A stretch of 64,000 nucleotides of DNA, taken from contig CM060082.1 of the NCBI GenBank assembly GCA_030533445.1, forward strand, positions 36,705,317-36,769,316. The letters are read 5' to 3'. The position numbers and the translations under genes are program-made. The DNA is from Cyprinodon diabolis (Eukaryota > Chordata > Actinopteri > Cyprinodontiformes > Cyprinodontidae). Below, one piece after another: positions 35,701 through 45,659 of this stretch; the stretch's first letter is position 1; each line of letters opens with the position of its first letter. The notes below the pieces were generated by a model, which searched no databases, was not told the origin of the DNA, and saw nothing but the letters and a program-made list of their open reading frames with translations.

Positions 35701-36048
35701 TTCTGTGAAAACCATTTGTGTTTTTTAATGACAGCAAATTGATGGAAAGTCACAGAAAGAGATTTACTTGGTGGCGCTTCATACCTACGAATCTTCTAAC
35801 CCAGAGGACCTGAGCTTTCAGGAGGGAGATAAAATCAAACTGCTCTCCACAGGTGGGCTTAAACATATTTGAACACCTTCCAGAAATCTTCATAAAAAGG
35901 TTCAGAATCATCTTTTTAAAGATGCAGGTCTAACCTAGTCTCTTCTTTTCCTTTAGTGAACCAGGACTGGTTGGAGGGGGAGTGTAATGGGAACACTGGT
36001 ATATTTCCTGCCTCATTTGCAGAGGAAGTTCAAACAAACGAACAATAG
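23094..36048 (+). CDS. NCF2: Neutrophil cytosolic factor 2 (p67phox), NADPH oxidase activator
   Basis: Fifteen exons: 23094-23267, 23495-23577, 23744-23852, 28192-28326, 28450-28557, 28733-28792, 31741-31784, 32085-32226, 34669-34734, 34893-34947, 35033-35076, 35164-35312, 35386-35488, 35735-35852, 35957-36048. They join in frame to 493 aa (human ~526). Order: TPR region (1-~165) with Rac-contact residues R102 and N104 in [10 protein letters not shown] at the human positions; activation segment [14 protein letters not shown] from 204; SH3 (~243-300); PB1 (~345-422) with the p40phox-binding lysine equivalent at K352; C-terminal SH3 (~435-485). p67phox assembles with p47phox, p40phox and Rac to activate NOX2 in phagocytes. 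The linker after the activation segment (exon 7) lacks the PPPRPK proline run of the human protein. Exon 2 ends at a GC donor. Exons 7 and 11 are the least certain. Intron 3 carries the Rex3 insertion. Confidence 0.95.
24990..25125 (-). repeat. LINE/SINE-type 3' tail fragment upstream of Rex3
   Basis: AGAATAGAATAGAAAAG followed by an ATTGTCATTACATTGTCAG-type block resembles the complement of the tail of the SINE at 62474-62705 and the starts of repeats at 30305 and 37000. It is a fragment only. Confidence 0.4.
25352..27873 (+). CDS. Rex3 endonuclease/reverse transcriptase polyprotein, N-terminally truncated
   Basis: An 840-codon frame without stops. It opens inside the apurinic-type endonuclease domain ([10 protein letters not shown], later [10 protein letters not shown]), then the reverse transcriptase: [33 protein letters not shown] and the catalytic FADD at about 27083-27094. 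It ends in a cysteine-poor C-terminal region closing PRPDPG. The first part of the endonuclease is absent because the copy is 5'-truncated at 25352; the frame upstream of that point is chance read-through of intron sequence. Without its endonuclease start and promoter the copy should be unable to mobilise itself. The intact frame shows a recent insertion. Confidence 0.9.
25352..27902 (+). mobile_element. Rex3 (RTE-clade) non-LTR retrotransposon, 5'-truncated, in NCF2 intron 3
   Basis: A 13-bp target duplication AATATACAAAAGA (25339-25351 and 27903-27915) exactly brackets the element. The 3' end is a (GATG)n run (27881-27902), the tail type I recall for Rex3. Two 20-21 bp stretches in the reverse-transcriptase region (26527-26546 and about 26972-26992) agree with the Rex3 RT primers I recall from the fish literature. 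Inserted on the same strand as the host gene. Confidence 0.92.
28050..28145 (+). repeat. LINE 3'-tail fragment (L2-like)
   Basis: GTAAAGTGCGTTATAAATAAA followed by an ATT repeat is the common fish LINE tail form. It lies just downstream of the Rex3 copy in NCF2 intron 3. Confidence 0.45.
30305..31005 (-). repeat. Non-LTR retrotransposon remnant (Rex1/CR1-like), ORF2 end and 3' UTR, in NCF2 intron 6
   Basis: On the minus strand, about 30870-31000 translates to a LINE C-terminal segment ([13 protein letters not shown], then [20 protein letters not shown]). It is followed by a 3' UTR ending in CCTTTATTGTCCCACAATGG-like tail sequence at 30335. It is related in kind to 2340-3115. Degenerate. Confidence 0.6.
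32814..33313. mobile_element. 500-bp MITE with CACTGTTTGCAGAATTATTA ends (NCF2 intron 8)
   Basis: Terminal inverted repeats of about 25 bp (one mismatch) at 32814-32838 and 33289-33313. Further internal copies of GCAGAATTATTAGG and its complement occur near 32998 and 33115. Non-coding. The superfamily is not clear and no target duplication was identified. Confidence 0.75.
33580..34575. mobile_element. MITE with CCTTAGCAAAAAGTAGT ends, interrupted by an L1-like fragment
   Basis: CCTTAGCAAAAAGTAGT (about 33580-33596) is mirrored by its complement ending at about 34575. The outer parts (33580-33640 and 34300-34575) share AGTATACTTGAAGTA-type repeats. The middle is the LINE fragment at 33640-34290. 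It lies in NCF2 intron 8. Confidence 0.6.
33640..34290 (+). repeat. L1-like LINE 3' end, 5'-truncated
   Basis: The frame fragments read as the C-terminal end of an L1-type ORF2 ([22 protein letters not shown]-like, then [16 protein letters not shown]), broken by frameshifts and an A-run. A non-coding stretch with AATAAA and an A-rich tail follows (about 34260-34300). Old and non-functional. Confidence 0.6.
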
Positions 36049-36128
36049 TGGTTTCATGTTGTTAGTGTGTTGTACTCTACACACAAGACAGAACATCATG
36101 TTATATTAAGTTATTCATTCGTTACAGA

Positions 36129-36175
36129 AATAAAAACTGATGATGGCAGATGTGATAAAAAAACAATCATTTATT
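36129..36175. terminator. Facing poly(A) signals of NCF2 and DPH2
   Basis: AATAAA on the plus strand at 36129-36134 lies 81 bp after the NCF2 stop. AATAAA on the minus strand (TTTATT at 36170-36175) lies 65 bp after the DPH2 stop. Cleavage 10-30 bp past each signal would put both transcript ends near 36145-36165. The hexamers are visible; the sites of use are inferred. Confidence 0.65.
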
Positions 36176-36239
36176 ATATGGATATAGTCCGTTTATAAAG
36201 AAATTAATTATCCTTAAGATGCTGTGATGACATCATAAA

Positions 36240-39200
36240 TCATGATGTTCCTTCCTCTTCGTATGCGATAGCTATGCCTCTCCTGCCCTCTACTGCCTTC
36301 ACTACAGGAGTCTCTCCCAGCTTCTGCTCCAGGCCCTGCCAGCTTCGACCGGCCAGAAAAGACGCTGCAAAACACAGAAAAAGAGAAAAGCCAAATGTGT
36401 TGGTTACCTCAGACTGTAGGACAAACGCAACAGAAATAAACATATTGAATTGCAGCAGATGTTTTGGACTGTTCTGTACCTGCTGAGTTGGCGTTGGCTA
36501 CAGTCAGAGTCTGGTTCCTCAGAACCACAGAGGAGCCAAACGACGACTCTACAGGCTCGCCGTTCAGCAGGTTCTGGCTCCGCAGGGCACCGGTTATTAA
36601 CGACACATCGGTTGAATCGTCATCTTCCTGCTGGTCACACATCGGCACGTGACTCTGTCCACCTGTACCAGGGAAAAGGAAACTTAGATGTAATAAAACA
36701 AGTTATTGAGGATAGAAATGGCAGGGAGTGGCATTCTTTTACTATTTTATTTACTCTCAAATTAAAAGAGCAACATCCTGGCAGAATCAGAATAATGGAG
36801 AGGAAATGGATCTTCATTAGTTATTAAAAACCTTTCAGTAGTGAATTAATTGAAGCAACAGTCGTCTGATGTGTGAAATGAAAATTAAAGACTTGATTTA
36901 ATTTTACAGCATGATATAAACAGAATGCCAACATACTTTATTTTTATTAAATAAACTTCCCAAATCCCCAGAGTTCAAAGTCAGTTTTTTTCTCCTTCCC
37001 AGCTTTTATTGTCATTACACTGTAACACGTACCGAGCAACGAAATGAACTCTGTGAGAGTAGCAGTCCTTGAGAGTGAGGCTTTGAACCTCAGGATTCCA
37101 GGTGCAATGCCCTAACCACTAGGCCGCCACTAGGTATTAATGCCTGAGGACCCACACTAGCAGCTCATTCCTTCCAGCTGGGGTTTGATCCCAGGCTTCC
37201 TGTTTGCAGGATGGGTGACTTATCGCTTGAGCTAGCCAGCTAATGTTTTGGGAAAAAATGTGAAAGCTGGTTATGAATTTAAAGTAGATACAATGGGTAG
37301 TCCTGTCGTGATGATCAATAAATCAATTAATTGCACGATAAATAAAAACTATCCACTTCATTTAATTTATAATTTGCCTGTGTTTTTATCTTTCTATTGA
37401 TGACGCTGAAAGAAAAGGCGTAACTCCGGTGCTATCCACTGACCCCTCTGGGTAAAAAATGAGGAGGGAGGAGGCGTGGACTATTGCATCAGGTAGTCAG
37501 CACGCATTATTTTGTACTTCTGCAGCTTTAGAGCCCTGTGAGGAGTTAGAGGAGTTAGCGTGGTAAAAAAAACAACAACAAAAAAAACCTATCCCCCCCA
37601 AAATCCTGTTTTGGGGGAAAAGCTCGAAATGGAACTGGTTTCAAAGCCGAACGCAACAGCTGCAGTGTGGGAGTATTTCGGATTCAAACCAAATGACCGA
37701 GGCGAACCGCGGAACCTATATGTCCCATTTGTCATAAAACAGTAGCAACTAAGAGCAGCAATACAAAGCCTGAGTTCCTGTAAATCAAAACTAATAACAG
37801 GTTTAGGATTGCCTTCGAATGTTCTAGTTAAACACTTCAACTGAAACATCATTAGTTCAACTTTTTTTGATTTTTTTTACTCCAACTGTTTTTAATATTC
37901 TTTGTTTTTGCATTTTTTTTATTTTATTTTTTTTCTCCCTACTTGCTGTGATTCTGTTTTATTTTCCCATATTTTAATAATGTAAAGCACTTGTCTTTTT
38001 ACTGAATTGTGCTATATAAATAAATTTGCCTTGCCTTGCCTTACAACCAACCTTCACATGCACCTAAAGCACAACCACCCAGAAAAGTTTCTCCAGCTGG
38101 GGACAAAAAGTGCAAGCGGTGGCCCGTCTGCGTCTTCAAGTTTGCGACAGTCCACCATCACTGAAGTAATTAATCGACAGGCAGCATACAAAAAGGACGG
38201 CGCAAAGTGGCTGTCACAGACAGCGTAGTTCATTTAATTGCTGAAGAGATGCTACCATTTAATATTGTTGAAAATCGCAAACTTGGCCAAAAAAAACATG
38301 TGTATTTATGCAACAAGCACCAGTTCAGAGAGAATGTTTAGAACAGCTGGACACATTGCTACTCCTGAGAATCTGTCTGACTAAAGTAGCTACAGATCTG
38401 CTTAAAGATCGTTGAGGCATCTGGTCTTATTTAAGAATCTGCTATCTTACTTTGCATTTTTTTTTTTAAATAAAATGGCAGTTTGCCTATCTTTTCAAAA
38501 ATCTAATGATATACAGACTTCATTGTCTGTACTCTTTTAGTCGAATATAGTTTTTATTTCCACTGTGGTTTTAACTTGTGTTTAGTTTTTATTCAAGTGT
38601 ATTTTTAATTAACAGAGTCCATTTGAGTTTTATTTCTCGTTTTATTTTGTTAACCAGTTCCAGTGTTAAGTGTTCTGTTGAAAATAAAGTGTGTTTATCT
38701 TTGGCAGGAGATCGCATGCATTATTACGTCATTTCCATTTAATCGGTGTAAAAATGTCTTCAAAAAATATTATCGTTTATCGCAATAATTTTTGAGACAA
38801 TCGTTTGTTATCGTGACAGGCCTAACAACGGGCAGACCATGGATGGACTGAGCACATTATTGACCGATGCCTGACTGACTGCCTAATGAAGAACAGATGG
38901 GCATAAAGAGAGAAATAAATAGTTATTTACACTGAAAAGTAGGGATGCACGATATTGGGATTTTGGCCGATATCCGATATTCCGATATTTTAAAACTCAT
39001 GTAGCCGATAACCGACATCGATACCGATGTTAAAGCTGGACAAAAATAAGTAGTCATTGAAAATAGCAGTTTTGTTATCCATTTCTGACACTTTGAAAAA
39101 TAATATACTCAAATATATTTTCATATGCTGATATCAAATTGATTTTTAAAAACGCGGTATCGATCTATTTTACTTTCAAAATCTTGTGAAATTTCATCCT

Positions 39201-42200
39201 TCTGTTACAAACTCTTGTGATATTTTGCAAATTCTTGTGAGATTTTGTTAGTAAAATAGATCGATACTGCGTCAATATATATCAACATATAAAAATATGG
39301 CAAAATTTCGTGAATTTTCGGGGGATTTTGTAGCATAACGATTACATATAGCAATATTAGTAAAAGAGATTGATATGGTGTTTTTAAATGGCTATATATC
39401 AGCATATGAAGATATAGTGATATTTTAATGTATCAATATTTTTTCCCTCGTCTTTAGAAGTTTTTAAGTCTGTAAAAAAGAAGTTTTTGAGGAAGAAGAA
39501 GAAGTAGTATTTTTTAGTTTTTTTAGACTTTAGAAACTCAGAAGCTGATCAAATATCGGGTTAAATATCGGCGGGGTGGCCGATGTCCAATATTCAGTTT
39601 TAAGGCCGATACCGATAGGGGGCCGATTATATTGTGCATCCCTACTGAAAAGAAAGCTAAATGAGGCAGAGGAGGATGACAGTGACCCTGAGCTTACACT
39701 GCTGAGGTGTGAAGCCCAGAGGAGCTCCAAGGAAGAATAAAACAAAGCAGATATTTTCTCTGGTTGAATTCTACATAGGGGGACTATACTGAATGCAGAG
39801 ACGCAATCTGTTGCTCATTTCGGTGTCTTTAATTTTCAATCGTTACAATTTTATTACCCAAGATAATAAATGCATCCCAATAACTGATCCAATGTATGCA
39901 TTTTTTAATATATACGCATGTATATATAAAAATATTAGGGCTGCAACTTATAATTATTTTGCAAATTGATTAATAATCAAAAGCACTAAATGCAAAATGT
40001 GTTTTTTTTTTAATCTTCAATGCAAAATGTGTTTTTTTTTATCTTAAATGCAATTTGTGTTTTTTTTTTATCTTAAATGCAAAATGTTTTTTTTATCTTA
40101 AATGTAAAATCTTTTTTTTTACTCTTAAATGCAGAATTTGTTTTTTTTTTTTTTAATCTTAAATGCAAAATCTGTTTTTATTATTATCTTAAATGCAAAG
40201 TGTTTTTTTTTTTTTTTACAGTTTTGTTATTATTACTGCTCCAAGTAAATTTCTCTGTACAAGAATATTTTACAGTCTTTACTCCAGTTAACGATTATTC
40301 AATAGTTGACTGTTGAATAAACGGCAGACAGACCTGGCAGCAGATGTCGAAAATCTGTGACGTATTCCTCAGACCACTCCCTCTTCCTGTTGCAGGCCAC
40401 TTCCATCTCGAACGGTGTCACCACAGGTTTGTAAAACTCACTGGAGTCCAGCAGCGAGTTTTCTGGACACGCAATCAGCACAAAGATGTCGATCTCCAGG
40501 AAGTTTGCCAATTTAGGAACGTTGAGCTTCCCCATGGCGAACATGTAGCTTTTCTTGCCGGCTCTCCGAAGAGTCTCTTTGAGCTGCTGGATGACGGCGA
40601 GGTAGTCGGCGACGCCCAGGGTGCCAACGAGGATCCCGACCACGTTGGCGTCTTTGGCCCGTTCAATGGCATAATAGCGCTTCATTAGAGCACGGTTGAC
40701 GTTAACAGATTCGGTCCTTCCCTTCATTGATACGGGATCAAAAGAGCAGAAGGAGCAGCGATTCCAGGTCATCATGAAGTTTCGTAATGTGGCGCCCTCC
40801 TGGCCAACATAGAACATCTGGTAATCCGTCAGAGAGGAACCGACTTTTAAGGAGAAGCGCCGTCCGAAATGACAAACCACCTGGCTGTTTTCATCCTGAA
40901 TAGGACAGGTTTGGTTATTTTGTCGTTTAGTCCGTTCATGACTGAAGCACTGCTCCCCTTCAACGACAAGCTCAGTGGCTGTAAGGTTTGGATACTCTGG
41001 TAAGAGGAGTTTTAGAAGATCGCCTAAAAAAAAGGAAGGAGAAAAATTAGCTTTGAGCAGAAGTTCTAACAGATATAAGCTAGGAAAACGTACCGATTGC
41101 GTGATCGTAGTTGACATCATAAAGGAGGAGGATGTTCGTCTGTGTGTCCTGGTAAAGCTCCCTGAAAGAAGCGGCGCACATCTCCACATCGACGGGCCTT
41201 TTCTCAAAGACGTACATGACGGGAAGCCGTTTGGACGGACTGAGGCAGGCGCCGCCGTAGTGCACTATGCAGTCAGCTCCCACGTGTTCTGCCGCCACCT
41301 CGTCAACACAGCAGCTGCACAAAAACAGATTAAACCCTTAAATTCATTTCAGACTAGAAATTAATCAAGCATTGAACAACAACAAAACAGATGTTCTGTA
41401 ATAAAGATTCTTATAGGTAAATAATGAGAACCCTCTGCAGCTCCTTGGAAGAGAACTATTCCTCTTGTCTTTTATTGAGATATTGATTAAAACAAAGTAG
41501 TGCAAATTTGCATTTCCAAAAGGAAAACAATGCATCCTTTTCGCATCTTTCTATTGATAACCATTTGAAAGGTTTGGAGTGCTTTTGAACTCAGCTTCTT
41601 TTAGCAGACATTCTGTAGAACCATCTGCTGCTGCAGTTACAGGAGCATGTCTGCATTAAAGGTAGCTCTATTTGCTAAATAGCTCATTAGCTCTGGGAGA
41701 ATGCTACTATGGTAACAGAAACAGAGGTTGAGATAACACAAGAGTTTCCTTGATATCACTGAAGTTTCCAGTAAACCTACTTTGTGAAAAAAGCCTCAGT
41801 TTTCAGTCTTGGATGTATGTTCAATGTTTGTTGACCTGTATAAATGTTAACATCTGTCTGAATCTTTTGACAGCATCTTTGAAAAAGGTTTTCTTCAAGG
41901 ACTATCCTGCATCTATCTTCTCTTCACCTCTGACAATCTTCCCTTACCCTGCAAAAGTAAAATATTCCCTCAGCATAATACCGCCACCACCTTATCAAAC
42001 TGTTTGGATGGTTTATTAAAGCCCAACACCAACTGTGGTGTTAGCAGACCGAAGCATCCTTTTCCATATGTTTAAGCATGCATAAATAACACTGAAAAAA
42101 AGACTTGTCTCTTGGTGCTCTTCCTGCCTCACCACTATAGATCTATATTTATAGACTGTAGTTTTCCTCGTTTTTCTCTCTCAGGATTTCTGCAGCTTCA

Positions 42201-43150
42201 TACTTCTTATTAACGTAACAACATAATACAGAAATGTTAAAGGTGTATAAAATACTGTTGCCAGGAATGGCCTCAATAAAGAAATGTCACATTTCCCACA
42301 ATTGTAAACAGTACCTTCCATACGACGTATCTCCCAAAATAAAAGTTTTGGTTTGCGTGTTTCTCTCGATCTCTGCAGCCACTGCTGCTGAATCAACCAG
42401 CAGCGCGTCAGGAAACTGCAAAGCGACCTGAAAAAAAAACAAACATATTCATTTTAAAACTATGTTAAAGAGTTTCCAATCATTTCCCAAAAACAATTTT
42501 ATTAACCCACATGGCTTTGTTAATTATGGAAGAGGATTAGGGCCACTGAAAAAAATGAAAAAGGTAAACTGATTTTTACATTTTATTTCTGTATAATATG
42601 AAAGGAACAATTCTCAGAATTATGACTTTTTCCCTGAGAATTATGACTTCTTCCTCAGAATTCTGACGGTTTATCTCAGAATTCCAGACTTTTCCATCTC
42701 AGAATTCTGACCTCCTCCTCAGAATTTTGAATTTTTATCACAGAATTCTGACTCTTTTTCGTAGAATTCTGGACTTTTTCCTCAGAATTCTGAGTTTGTG
42801 TCTCAGAATTCTGACCTTTTATTACAGAATTCTGACTTATTTAGAATCTGTTTACCTCGCAACTTGAACGAAAAGAAAAAAATATTAAGTGTTAGGAGGT
42901 ATGATTGACTATGTTGTGCTTTGTTATACTGTATTAATTGAGTTTGTCTTTGTTACTGTTCCAAATAAAGTTATATAAAAAAAAATGTTGAGGGCCTCAC
43001 CTTTCCAAAGCTGTGCTCCTTTATGAACGCACATGTCTTCAGGATCTCGTATAAATCGATGAGTTTTTCGGCCGGAGTGTTTTCCTTCAGGTTTACGTCA
43101 ACCACTCGCTGAATCACGGTGTCTGAGCTGCTACTGAACGCATCAGCCAT
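36240..43150 (-). CDS. DPH2: Diphthamide biosynthesis protein 2
   Basis: Six exons on the minus strand: 43150-43001, 42427-42315, 41314-41094, 41023-40334, 36662-36480 and 36364-36240. They join in frame to 493 aa, close to the ~489 aa of human DPH2. The start is the first ATG ([11 protein letters not shown]). Family features include [13 protein letters not shown] with its cysteines at residues ~89-90, [18 protein letters not shown] and [14 protein letters not shown]2 pairs with DPH1 as a radical-SAM-like iron-sulfur complex that starts modification of a histidine of elongation factor 2 to diphthamide in the cytosol. DPH1 is the paralogue, but the length and C-terminal region fit DPH2. The 3.7-kb fourth intron (36663-40333) is swollen by a hAT element, a hAT MITE and a minisatellite. 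NCF2 ends tail-to-tail 191 bp away. Confidence 0.95.
36990..37245 (-). repeat. tRNA-derived SINE remnants (DPH2 intron 4)
   Basis: On the minus strand 37180-37240 shows an A-box-like TGGCTAGCTCAAGCGATAAG and a B-box-like GGGATCAAACCCC. A second tRNA-like piece at about 37065-37130 contains the complement of GGCCTAGTGGTTAGGGCA. Together they look like two overlapping SINE relics with a LINE-like tail near 37000. Confidence 0.5.
37629..38394 (+). pseudogene. hAT (ZBED-like) transposase remnant: BED finger plus C-terminal dimerisation motif
   Basis: The BED domain is readable in pieces. [13 protein letters not shown] precedes a frameshift. The next frame gives [15 protein letters not shown]. 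After a 275-bp insertion the finger resumes as [11 protein letters not shown], then KFLQL and later [15 protein letters not shown]. At 38313-38394 the frame [19 protein letters not shown] is the conserved C-terminal hAT motif. The several hundred residues of RNase H-like core expected between are deleted. It has two frameshifts, an insertion and a large deletion, so it is non-functional. Confidence 0.8.
37767..38041 (+). repeat. LINE-tail insertion splitting the BED finger
   Basis: A 275-bp insert inside the hAT relic, flanked by TACAA (37762-37766 and 38042-38046), and ending in GCTATATAAATAAATTTG plus tandem CCTTG units. It is a 5'-truncated L2-like LINE 3' end. Removing it restores the finger reading SSNT-TNLHMH, which shows it came after the hAT element. 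Confidence 0.7.
38940..39644. mobile_element. hAT-like MITE with perfect 8-bp target duplication (DPH2 intron 4)
   Basis: It begins TAGGGATGCACGATATTG and ends with the complement (ATTGTGCATCCCTA). It is flanked by CTGAAAAG at 38932-38939 and 39645-39652. The 705-bp interior consists of GATAT-rich repeats and is non-coding. Confidence 0.85.
39945..40222. repeat. T-rich minisatellite after a hAT-like end (DPH2 intron 4)
   Basis: A TAGGGCTGCAAC hAT-like end at about 39945 leads into eight or so units of 25-32 bp, each CTTAAATGCAAAATGTG-like followed by a T-run (about 39984-40220). On the DPH2 coding strand these are A-rich units about 110 bp inside the intron from the exon 4 donor. Confidence 0.75.
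41870..42055 (-). repeat. Decayed Tc1-like fragment
   Basis: The region CAGCATAATACCGCCACCAC (about 41974-41993) resembles the antisense of a conserved Tc1 transposase stretch, with many mismatches. It lies between DPH2 exons 2 and 3; the rest of this intron has nothing I recognise. Confidence 0.35.
42524..42855. mobile_element. TCAGAATTCTGA minisatellite element, one-ended copy (DPH2 intron 1)
   Basis: It starts with the same GGAAGAGGATTAGGGCCACTG end seen at 51262 and 52390. About ten T-rich units of 20-26 bp follow, each centred on the dyad CAGAATTCTG (42610-42845). No right-hand inverted end is found, so it is truncated or lost one arm. Confidence 0.7.
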
Positions 43151-43384
43151 GATAGCAGACAGCTAACGATGTCTAAGAAAACACAACAAACACTCCAATG
43201 CTAAAACAAATAAGTCATCCTAAAACTGTTAGTGCTAGCTAAATAAAGCAGCATGTCTGATTTAATAAAAAAATAATAAACACGTAAATATAAACACCAG
43301 CTGTGAACGGCTGGAGTTTCTATATAAAATGTAACTTTCAGACAGATTTCGTGTAGGTAGATTTTTCTGTAAATGCCTGTAGAA

Positions 43385-43436
43385 CTAAACACGTGTCTAG
43401 AGTTCAACCGGAAATGTGACAGATGTGCTTCCGGTC
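43385..43436 (-). promoter_or_regulatory. Probable DPH2 promoter elements
   Basis: Upstream of the DPH2 ATG (43150) lie an E-box CACGTG (43390-43395), a CCGGAA ETS-type site (43408-43413) and CTTCCGG (43428-43434) within 45 bp. This fits a TATA-less housekeeping promoter. Motifs are visible; function is inferred. Confidence 0.5.
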
Positions 43437-44207
43437 TAAATGTTTTTCAAAATAAAACTCAAGTTACCAGAGCTCTGGATCGGGAGGGGACCTTCTCTAC
43501 CTCGGGGGCCCATACTAGAAAGACTTCTAAAGAGGAACTATGGAGGACCATAGAGGAACATCAATTTGTGAATCTTAAAAAAAAACAAACAAAAAAAACA
43601 ATAGGAGAGTCTTATAAACTATAATAGTATAACAGCAAACATTTGTAGGTTAGTCACCTATATTTAGTTTTCAAATACATAATTTGATTGATACGTTATA
43701 CAAAATAAATTGAGAAAATACATTCCAATACAACTTAATTAGGTTGCATTATAAATAATTTTTGGCACTGCTTAACTTACTAAAGGATTTGACTAAAATT
43801 TACTTTTCTTTTTTTATACAATGCTAAATTCCCTATTTGGAATTTAAACAAATAAGCAACTTTTAACATTTAAAACTTTCCCACCAAAAATTCAGAACAT
43901 GTACAGCATTGAAAACAAAATGATTTGTAACAAATTAAAATCTTCACAAACATGGCAATCGGTTTTTTGTTGGATGTGGTAATCCAGTGCAATCTGTATT
44001 TGTTTATTTAAATGATAAATTTCCAAACATAGTTATTAACATGTTTGTTCATGCGTGAAACCGTATTACCAAAACCAATTCCTCATGTAAAAAAGTACTA
44101 AGGAATAAAGCTTCTTCCAGTTCTGTAAAAGCAACATAATAGCTGGGATAAGAGGACATAGGAGTTAAAAACAGTGCAAAAAATAAAAAGTAAATAACAA
44201 TGATCAA

Positions 44208-44510
44208 TTTAAATCAAAAGTACTTTATTGTTTCCAAAGATAAATTAAATGTTGGGAGTAACAGTAATTTTTCCATAGATGATATTAGCTGTAGGTATGA
44301 AGGATCCTCTGTCTCATCTTTCATCTGGATCTGAAGAAGCCTTTGACTGAAGATACTCTGTTGAGGTTTTTAGCAGTCTTCTAAAGAAGATGCTCAGGGT
44401 TCTCTGTCATGTTTCATTTTTCATTTTATGAAGAATTAGTCTTTGTGAAATAATCTTTAGAGGTTCTAGAGGAGTTTCTAGAACAGTCAGCCTTAAATGA
44501 ACAGTAAAAA
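44208..44510 (-). repeat. LINE 3' UTR fragment, second copy of the 2340 family
   Basis: It shares blocks with 2345-2585, for example TCTGAAGAAGCCTTTGACTG against TCTGGAGAAGCCCCTGACTG and ATTTTATGAAGAATTAGTC against CTTTATGAAGAATTCTTC. Non-coding. Confidence 0.6.
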
Positions 44511-44769
44511 ACAAAGATAAAAAAAAGACAAGGAATTGAAAAAGGACTAGAGATACATCCTCCTTCAATTTATCCTCCATCTACAAAAAAAAAGAAAAAA
44601 AATGGAATAGGAAGATATTTGGCCACCCAAAATGCTTAAAATCTAGGGGTTTGGTTACATCTAAGCAGTTTGATCAGCTGGCAATCAAAACTATATTAGT
44701 GTGATGACAAGTTTGGCTTATGGCAACTATTAATTTAATTAGATAAAGTAAAAGAGAATTAGGAGGGTG

Positions 44770-44905
44770 CATGGGTAGTCAGTGCAACCCACACATATGG
44801 AGATATTAACCCTGGTTCTGATGCGATCTACTGCATGTCTTTCCTCTCTTTCTGTTAGTTTATTTTAAATAGGCTACTAGTGCCGCACCAAACCAAAATT
44901 ACAAA
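44770..44905 (+). repeat. Relic of the 48728-type tRNA-derived SINE
   Basis: GCATGTCTTTCCTCTCTTTC and GGCTACTAGTGCCGCA match the 3' half of the SINE at 48728-48925. The tRNA-like head is decayed. Confidence 0.5.
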
Positions 44906-45659
44906 AACAATATGCAAAAAAATCCCCTGAAAGCTTCTCAGTTATATATGTACAACTTTACATGCATAAAATATTTACAGAATAAAATACATTTAATACA
45001 AAACAAGGTAATAAATTGGCTTTGCTGTTAAGAAAATTAGCAAAAAAGATAAAGAAGCAGATCTCTTTTATCAAAATGAGTGAAAACTATTTAAATAAAA
45101 CAAAGCCAAACTTTTTAAAATCCCATAAAACAAATGCTTTCAAGATATCCTGTAGTTATATGCATAAATATCTTTTTGCAGTGATATTTGCATCACAATA
45201 TCCTTCAGGTTCCTAATGGCACCTTGAGTGCAGTGGCAACAAAACAGCCAGGGAAGCTCCAAAGGTTCATTTCTACCTCCATAAACTGGACCATAATCCA
45301 GTCAGAGGTCAGAGTGGACATAAATAAATGTTACCAGGAAACTTAGTGCATTGAGAGACTCAGATTGACCCACTGCACACAGTCTGCAACCGAGAGAAAA
45401 CGTCAATTCTCTTAATTAGCACAACTGGTTTTTACAGATAAGTTAATTAAGGTGGGAGGAGATCACATTAAACCAGAAAGGTCGAAAAGGAGGAGATTCC
45501 CTGGTGAGTGTTGATCCCATTTGGACTCTCCCTAAACAGAACACGTGAACAAACCTTTCCTTCGCCACATTAGGAAAGAAACACAATAAATGAGATCCAA
45601 CATGATAAAGCTTTTCTTTGGTCATAGGCTTCCACGAAGGAGCGCTCATCAACTCTTGG

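Larger units (their letters stand above)
37298..38824 (+). mobile_element. Internally deleted hAT transposon (DPH2 intron 4)
   Basis: 1527 bp flanked by ACAATGGG (37290-37297) and ACAACGGG (38825-38832), an 8-bp hAT-type duplication with one mismatch. The ends (TAGTCCTGTCGTGAT and the complement of TAGGCCTGTCACGAT) are imperfect inverted repeats. The interior keeps the N-terminal BED finger region and a C-terminal hAT dimerisation fragment, but not the catalytic domain. Confidence 0.8.
43151..45659. other. DPH2-MCUR1 intergenic interval
   Basis: Holds the DPH2 promoter region (43151-43440), AT-rich unique-looking sequence, a LINE 3' UTR copy (44208-44510), a SINE relic (44770-44905) and presumably the MCUR1 3' UTR below 45660. 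No coding sequence is recognised. Confidence 0.6.
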
